Assembly (NCBI GenBank): GCA_023429565.1
Contig: JAEZDJ010000050.1
Location: 1 to 29,796 of the forward strand
Direction: 5' to 3'
From: Actinomycetes bacterium
GTDB taxonomy: Bacteria > Actinomycetota > Coriobacteriia > Coriobacteriales > Eggerthellaceae
DNA length: 29,796 bases
Shown here: positions 24,418 to 29,796 of the stretch, piece after piece
How the letters are laid out: every line of letters starts with the position of its first letter
Position numbering within the stretch: position 1 is the stretch's first letter
The notes under the pieces: generated by a model
Seen by the model: the letters and a program-made list of their open reading frames with translations, nothing else
What the model was told of the DNA's origin: nothing
Databases searched by the model: none
Made by a program: the position numbers and the translations under genes

Positions 24418-25420
24418 TGAAACGAGCGGAGCGCAAGCCATTTCAACGCTTCTACAGGGCCCTCTGACAGGCGTCGACCACCGTCGTCCCGGAACCGCTA
24501 CTGGCAGTCATCAGGCAGGTTCTTCCAGCAAAGGCTCTCGGGCCGGCATCCATGAAGTCAATGATGCAGGCAATCGCTTCGATGACGATGAACGGCCGCG
24601 CCTGTCGGTGCGTCACCTGTCGCTGCGCTTTGGCACCGGATGCCCCTTCTGTCAGAAGCCTCATGCCATCCTTGAGCGCAATGTCTGTCCACGCTGCGGC
24701 ACGGTTCACGCTGTGCGCGACGTGAGCCTGGACGTGTTCCCCGGAGAGATCGTCGGCATTGTCGGTGAGTCGGGAAGCGGCAAGTCAAGCCTGATGAAGT
24801 GCATGTATTTTGACGAAGAGGCGACGGCGGGAGACGTTCGTGCGCGATCGTATGACGGTGGTGAGGCGAACCTTCTCCGCCTGTCGCCGCAGCACAGGCG
24901 GACCGTTCGCAACACGGTGTTCGGCATGGTTTACCAAAACCCCTATCTGGGCTTGCGCATGGATTTCTCCTCCATGTCAAACATCGCCGAACAGATGATT
25001 GCCGCGGGGGACCGCAACGTGGATGCCATGCGTCGGCGTGGCGGGGAGCTGCTTGAGCGGGTGAGCATACCGTTGTCTCGGGCCACGGATGCCCCCCGCC
25101 TGTTCTCGGGAGGCATGCAGCAACGCGTGCAGATAGCCAAGGCCTTGTCGAACAATCCACCCATCCTCCTGCTCGACGAGGTGACCACGGGACTCGACTT
25201 GTCCGTTCAGGCCAGCGTCCTTGATCTCATTCAGCAGATCCGGCGTGACTCGAACGTGAGCATGGTGGTGGTCAGCCACGATCTGGGCGTCATCCGCATG
25301 CTGGCCGATCGCACGCTGGTCATGTTGGATGGCTGCATAGTCGAGAGCGGCCTCACGGATCAGGTGCTGGAAGACCCCCAGCATGCCTATACCCAACAAT
25401 TGGTGTATTCCCTGCTATAA
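24410..25420 (+). CDS. phnK: C-P lyase ABC-type ATPase PhnK, with N-terminal extension and Cys4 motif
   Basis: ABC ATPase that docks on the PhnGHIJ core; not a transporter subunit. The 336 residues exceed E. coli PhnK (252). A low-complexity N-terminal extension covers about 1-62. The domain has Walker A GESGSGKSS (119-127), Q-loop MVYQNPYLGLR, signature FSGGMQQRVQIAKAL (232-246), Walker B ILLLDE (252-257), and the PhnK-type end LTDQVLEDPQHAYTQQLVYSLL. Between the first strand and Walker A is CPFC...CPRC (C78, C81, C93, C96), a zinc-ribbon-like insert absent from E. coli PhnK. ATG 24410 overlaps the phnJ stop by 8 bases, with AAGGAGGAG upstream; the parS site is just 5'. Confidence 0.93.
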   Translation: MRDETSGAQAISTLLQGPLTGVDHRRPGTATGSHQAGSSSKGSRAGIHEVNDAGNRFDDDERPRLSVRHLSLRFGTGCPFCQKPHAILERNVCPRCGTVHAVRDVSLDVFPGEIVGIVGESGSGKSSLMKCMYFDEEATAGDVRARSYDGGEANLLRLSPQHRRTVRNTVFGMVYQNPYLGLRMDFSSMSNIAEQMIAAGDRNVDAMRRRGGELLERVSIPLSRATDAPRLFSGGMQQRVQIAKALSNNPPILLLDEVTTGLDLSVQASVLDLIQQIRRDSNVSMVVVSHDLGVIRMLADRTLVMLDGCIVESGLTDQVLEDPQHAYTQQLVYSLL

Positions 25421-25435
25421 GGAGCGAGGTTGACC

Positions 25436-26854
25436 ATGGATACCAACTCTTATCTGATACGCGGCGGTCTGGTGGTCTGTGCCGATCGGGTGCTGCCCGC
25501 CCATGACGTCGTTGTCATCGATGGCCGCATCACCGCCGTCAAGCCCACGAGAATCGATGACGATTGCGACATTCAGCCCGACGGCACGGTGGGCATGCTG
25601 CCGGTCGTGGACGCGCGCGGGGCCTATGTCGTGCCGGGTCTCATCGACATCCATTCGGATTATGTGGAAAATGTCGCCTCTCCCCGGCCGAGCGTCGTCA
25701 TGAACCTTGCCACCTCGCTGTACAAAGCCGACCGCGAGCTCGTGTCGCATGGCATCACCACCATCTATCACTCGCTGTCCGTTTACGGCGCACACATCTT
25801 CGACCATAAGCCCATTCGTGACTTCGGCAACGTGAGCGCCCTTATCGACCATGTGGCCGGCATGCGCGTGGTCGAGGAGCGCGACCATCTCATCCGGCAC
25901 CGCCTTCATTTGCGTGTGGAACTTGATTCCGTAGATCTGTATGACGACATAGAGGCTTATCTGCGTTCGGGCAAGGTGGACCTCGTCTCCTTCATGGATC
26001 ATACTCCGGGGCGGGGACAGTACCGTGATCTGCTGGTGTTCAGCGACATGCTCAAAGGCTACCGGGACCTCGACGATGACGAGATCCGCGACATCATAAA
26101 AATGCAGCAGCAGAGCGAGAAGATAACGTACGCGCAGATATCCTGCTTGGCGGGCATCGCCCGCGAACGCGGCATGTCCATCGCTTCCCATGATGACGAC
26201 AGCGAGGAAAAGCTGGCCTTCATGGATGGTCTCGAGGCAACCATCTCCGAGTTTCCCATCACGTTGGACATCGCCCGCGCTGCACGCGGGCGCGGAATGC
26301 ACACCATTGCCGGAGCACCGAACGTTCTGCTGGGGCACAGCCATTCCGGCAATCTCTCCGCTCGTGAGGCGGTGGTTGACGGAGCGATCGACGTCCTGTG
26401 TAGTGACTATTATCCCGCTGCGCTGCTCGATGCGGTGTTCACGCTGCACCGCATCTGCGACATTGGCATTGCGCGTGCGTTCTCGCTTGTCACCATCAAC
26501 CCGGCGAAGGCTGCGGGCATTGCCGACGAGGTGGGGTCCATCGCGGTGGGGAAGCGCGCCGACCTGTTGCTTGTGCGGGAGATCGCCTGTGGCGGGGAGG
26601 GGCAGACCATGCCGGTTGTCACCCGTGCTTTCGTGGGCGGCCGCTCCGTGTTTCGCTCCCATTACCCCGATCAGCCCAGCGGCTACGGCCGCGAAGATGA
26701 CATCGCGTCCCAGGCGGCGCTGCGGCGGTTCCCTTCGCCCACATCGCCTGTCGAGATGGAAGTTCTCGCTTCCTTGGTCGAGTGTGGGCAGGGAGCGGGA
26801 GAGCGGATGGGCGACGGAAAGGTCGCCCGCCTCGCGTTGGGCGAGGCGATGTGA
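25436..26854 (+). CDS. phnM: Alpha-D-ribose 1-methylphosphonate 5-triphosphate diphosphatase PhnM
   Basis: Amidohydrolase-superfamily enzyme that removes pyrophosphate from the ribose 1-phosphonate 5-triphosphate to give the PhnJ substrate. Features: VVPGLIDIHSDYVE (metal site, about 66-79), ITTIYHSLSVYG, SFMDHTPGRGQYRD, SIASHDDDS, GAPNVLLGHSHSGN and VLCSDYYPAALLDAVF, the usual PhnM set. 472 residues compared with 378 in E. coli; about 70 of the excess form a C-terminal tail after FVGGRSVFRSHYP. ATG 25436 (AGCGAGG upstream) is preferred to TTG 25430. It precedes phnL, reversing the E. coli K-L-M order. Confidence 0.95.
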   Translation: MDTNSYLIRGGLVVCADRVLPAHDVVVIDGRITAVKPTRIDDDCDIQPDGTVGMLPVVDARGAYVVPGLIDIHSDYVENVASPRPSVVMNLATSLYKADRELVSHGITTIYHSLSVYGAHIFDHKPIRDFGNVSALIDHVAGMRVVEERDHLIRHRLHLRVELDSVDLYDDIEAYLRSGKVDLVSFMDHTPGRGQYRDLLVFSDMLKGYRDLDDDEIRDIIKMQQQSEKITYAQISCLAGIARERGMSIASHDDDSEEKLAFMDGLEATISEFPITLDIARAARGRGMHTIAGAPNVLLGHSHSGNLSAREAVVDGAIDVLCSDYYPAALLDAVFTLHRICDIGIARAFSLVTINPAKAAGIADEVGSIAVGKRADLLLVREIACGGEGQTMPVVTRAFVGGRSVFRSHYPDQPSGYGREDDIASQAALRRFPSPTSPVEMEVLASLVECGQGAGERMGDGKVARLALGEAM

Positions 26855-26855
26855 C

Positions 26856-27554
26856 ATGACCCCTCTTTTGCAGCTGGACGGCTTGTCGAAATCATTCACG
26901 CTCCATCGCGTGCACCGGCGCATCCAGGGTTGCCAAGACATCGACCTGCGGATTGATCCAGGCGCGTTCGTGGGCATCACCGGTCGGAGCGGGTCGGGCA
27001 AATCGACCATTTTGCGCTGCATTTGGAGGACCAACCTGCCCGAGCGGGGACGCATCCTCTATGATTCCGCCCACTTTGGCATGCTGGACCTTGCTCAGGC
27101 CACCCAGCGTCAGATGCTCTATCTGCGCGCATACGAGTTGGGCTATGTGTCTCAGTTCCTGAACGCCCTCCCTCGTCAGACGGCTTACGACATCGTGCTG
27201 GCCAGCGCGATGGAGGCCTATGGCGGCAGCCGCGAACAGGCCGAAGACGAGACGGAGGCCATGCTGCGCCACTTCGACCTGAATGAGGAGCTATGGGAGC
27301 TGTATCCTCGGACGTTTTCGGGCGGCGAGAAGCTCCGGCTCAACATTGCGACCGCCATGATCAAGCGTCCGCGCCTCTTGCTGCTTGACGAACCCACGGC
27401 CTCTCTCGACGAGGCGTCGAAGCTGAAAGTGCGTGCCCTTATCGAGCAACTGAAAAACGAGGGCACCACCATGCTCGGCATCTTCCATGACCTTGCGTTC
27501 ATGGAGGGTCTTTGCGACCATGAGTTCAACATGCAGGAGGGAATGATGGCATGA
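26856..27554 (+). CDS. phnL: C-P lyase ABC-type ATPase PhnL
   Basis: 232 residues, close to E. coli PhnL (226). Cytosolic ABC ATPase that joins the core complex with PhnK and is required for phosphonate-nucleotide formation. Motifs: Walker A GRSGSGKST (43-51), CIWRTNLPERGRI, the PhnL-type GYVSQFLNALPRQTA (96-110), signature FSGGEKLRLNIA (154-165), Walker B LLLLDEPTASLD (174-185) and FHDLAFMEGLCD at the end. It starts one base after the phnM stop with no strong ribosome site of its own, so translation is probably coupled. Its TGA overlaps the next ATG as ATGA. Confidence 0.94.
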   Translation: MTPLLQLDGLSKSFTLHRVHRRIQGCQDIDLRIDPGAFVGITGRSGSGKSTILRCIWRTNLPERGRILYDSAHFGMLDLAQATQRQMLYLRAYELGYVSQFLNALPRQTAYDIVLASAMEAYGGSREQAEDETEAMLRHFDLNEELWELYPRTFSGGEKLRLNIATAMIKRPRLLLLDEPTASLDEASKLKVRALIEQLKNEGTTMLGIFHDLAFMEGLCDHEFNMQEGMMA

Positions 27555-28342
27555 GAGCCGATCTCCATGTTCACACCACGGTGTCAGATGGATCGGACAC
27601 CTTCGAAGAGCTGCTTGGACAGGCGCGCGAGCGCGGCATCGAGCGCATTGCGTTCACAAACCACGATACGACGCAGGGTCTTGACGAGGCGATTGGGCTC
27701 GGCGAAAGCTTTGACGTGCAGGTGGTCGGGGGCATTGAGGTGAGCGCATGGGACATGAAGCGCAACCGCAAGGTGCATGTGCTCGGGTATGGCCTGAAGG
27801 AGCATTCGCCGGCAGTCGCTGCGTTATGCGGGCCGGTGCTGGAGCGTCGCAACGCAAACTCGCTCTGGCAGCTCGACCAGTTGGTTGCGGCAGGATACGG
27901 CGTCGACGTCGAGCATGCCCTGAGGCTCGGCCATGCTTCCACCTGCCTGTACAAGCAGCATCTCATGGATGCCCTCACCGATGAGCCGTATGCGAGCCCT
28001 CGGTACCGCACCCTGTACCGCAGCGTGTTCAAGGATGGCGGCATCTGCGACCGCGACATCGCTTACGTTGATGCGCGTGACGCGGTGCGTGCCATCGTCG
28101 AAGACGGCGGCACGGCCGTCCTAGCCCATCCGGGACAGCTGGACAGCTATGACATCCTTCCTGAGCTCGTCGCCTGCGGACTGCTCGGCATCGAGCAGCA
28201 TCATCCCGACCATTCGCCCGTCGACCATGTGCGTTGTGCCCGCGTGGCGGAACGTTACGGCCTGAAGCTCACCGCCGGTTCGGATTATCACGGCCGTTTC
28301 GGCGGCATCCCCTTTCTGGGATACCGCATCCCCCTCCGTTAG
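27551..28342 (+). CDS. phnPP: PHP-family phosphoribosyl 1,2-cyclic phosphate diphosphodiesterase
   Basis: Last gene of the phn operon. The 263 residues form a PHP metal-dependent phosphoesterase: DLHVHTTVSDGS (H6, H8, D13), FTNHD (H38, D39), GIEVS (E63), VLAHPGQ and GSDYHGRFGG supply the metal ligands. The enzyme described from Eggerthella lenta (Elen0235, cyclic phosphate dihydrolase) hydrolyses the PhnJ product twice, releasing phosphate and ribose 5-phosphate. By family, position and taxonomic fit this gene is its probable orthologue and replaces PhnP; identity of the substrate is inferred from context. It would also make PhnN unnecessary, and no phnN is present. Translationally coupled to phnL (ATGA). 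Confidence 0.9.
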   Translation: MRADLHVHTTVSDGSDTFEELLGQARERGIERIAFTNHDTTQGLDEAIGLGESFDVQVVGGIEVSAWDMKRNRKVHVLGYGLKEHSPAVAALCGPVLERRNANSLWQLDQLVAAGYGVDVEHALRLGHASTCLYKQHLMDALTDEPYASPRYRTLYRSVFKDGGICDRDIAYVDARDAVRAIVEDGGTAVLAHPGQLDSYDILPELVACGLLGIEQHHPDHSPVDHVRCARVAERYGLKLTAGSDYHGRFGGIPFLGYRIPLR

Positions 28343-28899
28343 TGAAACGTTGACTTGACGCGAAGCCGTTGATCGACGGAGTCGCCGCAGAGACGCAAAA
28401 TCGACCTGTCGGACGGCCGTGGTCGCATGGATTGGGCCTGTGTGGGCACGGCCTGTCTGGGTTGCCTGTCCTGGACCGGATTGCCAGAGATCGGGGAGAG
28501 AGGGCGGCTTTCTGACGGCCACTCTGCTGCATCGGTGCAAACTGCCTGTTCACGAATAGCGAATGCCTCCTTCCTTTTCGAACAGCCACCCCTAGGGGAT
28601 CCTTTCTCCCAATTAAGTCAGATCATGCGCCGCCTGTGCCGCATTGTTGTGGAGGGATCCTGCAGGGCAGGACATCGGGGCTGCTGCGCCTCTTTTCGGC
28701 CTCGCTGCTCCTCGCATGACCCGCGATAAATCAACCGTACGCCGGTCGAAATGTACCGTTTGTCGCCTATCCGTTGCTCGAAATGACCGCTTCGATCCAG
28801 ATAAATGTTTGATAATACCGTTGAAGCGCTTTATAGTGAAACGATTGTGTCACGTCGGATTCGCAGAGGCGAACCGTGCTCACAGGAAGGGGACAACCG
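28343..28899 (+). other. 557-base non-coding region between the phn operon and the ABC transporter
   Basis: No open frame here shows recognisable protein features or a good start. A hairpin of GGCCGTG (28415-28421) with CACGGCC (28447-28453) may mark the end of the phn transcript, but it has a 25-base loop and no T run. CCCCTAGGGG (28589-28598) is a short palindrome. The last 100 bases are AT-richer and hold the downstream promoter. No riboswitch or tRNA was recognised. Confidence 0.6.
28809..28837 (+). promoter_or_regulatory. Promoter of the substrate-binding protein gene
   Basis: TTGATA (28809-28814), 17-base spacer, TATAGT (28832-28837). It gives a predicted start near 28844 and a leader of about 56 bases before ATG 28900. 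Confidence 0.7.
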
Positions 28900-29706
28900 A
28901 TGAACCTCAGAAAATGGAGTGTGCTCGCCGTCGCTGGCGTGCTTGTCGCGTCTCTTGCGCTGTTCGGCTGCTCATCGAGCGGCGGCCAAACGAACACCGG
29001 GGGAGACACTGGCTCGGACACCGGATACACGCTGGTGAACGATGGCAAACTGACCGTTGCGGCATCGCTCGACTTCCCGCCGTTTGAAAACCTCAATGGC
29101 GACAAGCCCGAGGGATTCGAAGTGGATCTCATGGGTCTGCTCGCGCAGGAGTTGGATCTCGACATCAACTATCTGCCATCCACGAAGTTCGACACCATCA
29201 TTCCGCTTATCCAGACCGGCGGAAAGGCTGACGTGGGCGTGTCCGGCATCACGATCACCGATGAGCGCCTGGAATCGGTTGACTTCACCGATCCTGTCTG
29301 CGATGTGAATCAGAGCATCACGGTGCTCAAGGATTCCGGTATCACCGACGTCGCCCAGCTCGAGGGTAAAAAGGTGGGCGGTCAAACCGGCACCACCGGC
29401 TACGAGTGGGCCGCTGAAAACATCAAGGATGTCGAGATGGTGGGCTTCGACGAGATGACCGCCGTGTTCGCCGCGCTGCAATCTGGCCAGATCGACGCCA
29501 TTGCCGTGGACGGACCCGTGGCCAACTACTATGTGAAGACCGCCTACACCGATTGCCAGGTCATCAAGGAGGTCCCGACGGGCGAGCAGTATGCCATCGC
29601 CGTGAGTCAGGACAATCCGGAACTCACCAAGGCGCTCAACACGGCTCTCAAGGCCGTGCGTGAGAATGGCAAGTATGACGAACTTGCCGCCAAATGGCTG
29701 CAGTAA
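28900..29706 (+). CDS. Amino-acid-type ABC transporter substrate-binding lipoprotein
   Basis: 268-residue solute-binding protein of family 3 (polar amino acids, glutamine, arginine or similar; ligand not predictable from sequence alone). A Sec-type lipoprotein signal: NLRKWSVLAVAGVLVASLALFGC with lipidated C24, then a Gly/Ser/Thr linker. Mature-domain landmarks are GKLTVAASLDFPPFENL, GFEVDLMGLLAQEL, IPLIQTGGKADVGVSGITITDERLESVDFTDP, GQTGTTGYEWA and AVFAALQSGQIDAIAVD. ATG 28900 is preceded by AGGAAGGGG. A probable permease gene begins 17 bases after its stop, so it leads a transporter operon running off the window. Confidence 0.93.
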   Translation: MNLRKWSVLAVAGVLVASLALFGCSSSGGQTNTGGDTGSDTGYTLVNDGKLTVAASLDFPPFENLNGDKPEGFEVDLMGLLAQELDLDINYLPSTKFDTIIPLIQTGGKADVGVSGITITDERLESVDFTDPVCDVNQSITVLKDSGITDVAQLEGKKVGGQTGTTGYEWAAENIKDVEMVGFDEMTAVFAALQSGQIDAIAVDGPVANYYVKTAYTDCQVIKEVPTGEQYAIAVSQDNPELTKALNTALKAVRENGKYDELAAKWLQ

Positions 29707-29723
29707 CGCACGGATAGGGTGAC

Positions 29724-29796
29724 GATGCAGACAGCTCTTCCCTCTGTTCTCAAACATATCAGAAGCGCGGCCGCCCGTCTCAAGGCTGCCGCGCGT
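29724..29796 (+). CDS. Start of the next gene, probably an amino-acid ABC permease (partial)
   Basis: Only 24 codons are visible, running off the right edge: MQTALPSVLKHIRSAAARLK and onward, a basic amphipathic start. ATG 29724 has AGGGTG just upstream. Position right after a family 3 binding protein suggests a HisM-type permease; the visible residues alone do not prove it. Confidence 0.5.

Noticed and set aside
25415..27055. 546-codon minus-strand open frame over phnM and phnL
   Set aside because: Antisense shadow of two clear phn genes in a continuous operon.
28589..28598. CCCCTAGGGG palindrome
   Set aside because: Only 10 bp, isolated, with no partner copies or promoter context.
28427..28729. 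100-codon open frame in the gap after the phn operon
   Set aside because: No ribosome site, Cys/Arg-rich random-looking composition, no family features.
1..29796. CRISPR arrays, insertion sequences, tRNA or rRNA genes
   Set aside because: Looked for regularly spaced repeats, transposase-like proteins with terminal repeats and RNA cloverleafs; none was seen.

Overview
The window is about 30 kb of GC-rich, gene-dense bacterial chromosome. It most resembles an anaerobic gut or oral coriobacterium (Actinomycetota, Eggerthellaceae; Slackia- or Eggerthella-like). This assignment is inferred. The clues are high GC with GTG/TTG starts, oxygen-sensitive anaerobe proteins (hybrid cluster protein, 2-hydroxyacyl-CoA dehydratase activase family), a C-P lyase operon ending in a PHP-type cyclic phosphate dihydrolase like the one described from Eggerthella lenta, and an actinobacterial-consensus parS site. 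No database search was possible.

Layout. 1-4.9 kb: a rarD-type transporter gene broken by one missing base, pyrE, htpG (with a sigma70-type promoter and a CIRCE/HrcA operator) and a small nitroreductase. 4.9-8.2 kb, minus strand: three overlapping genes for an unfused activase / COG3581 / DUF2229 set. 8.4-9.75 kb: a universal stress protein and a DUF2064 glycosyltransferase-like protein. 9.77-11.4 kb, minus strand: a SpoU-type RNA methyltransferase and a Crp/Fnr regulator, the latter divergent from hcp (11.6-13.2 kb). 13.4-16.7 kb: mazG, a small alarmone synthetase and a GH30 glycosidase without a signal peptide.

16.9-28.3 kb holds a compact phosphonate operon, phnD-C-E1-E2-G-H-I-J-K-M-L-PP, with overlapping or nearly abutting genes. 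It encodes a Tat-type lipoprotein receptor, ATPase and two permeases for uptake; the PhnGHIJ core with PhnK and PhnL; PhnM; and a terminal PHP phosphoesterase in place of PhnP. PhnN is absent here, as expected if the product is taken straight to ribose 5-phosphate. PhnI, PhnJ and PhnK carry long low-complexity additions. The tail of phnJ contains a perfect parS centromere palindrome, TGTTTCACGTGAAACA.

28.3-29.8 kb: a 557-base non-coding stretch with a good promoter at its end, an amino-acid-type ABC transporter lipoprotein, and the first codons of the next gene, cut by the window edge.

Most notable: parS inside phnJ; CIRCE in front of htpG; the inserts in conserved enzymes; the crp/hcp divergent region; the three-gene dehydratase-activase set of unknown substrate.
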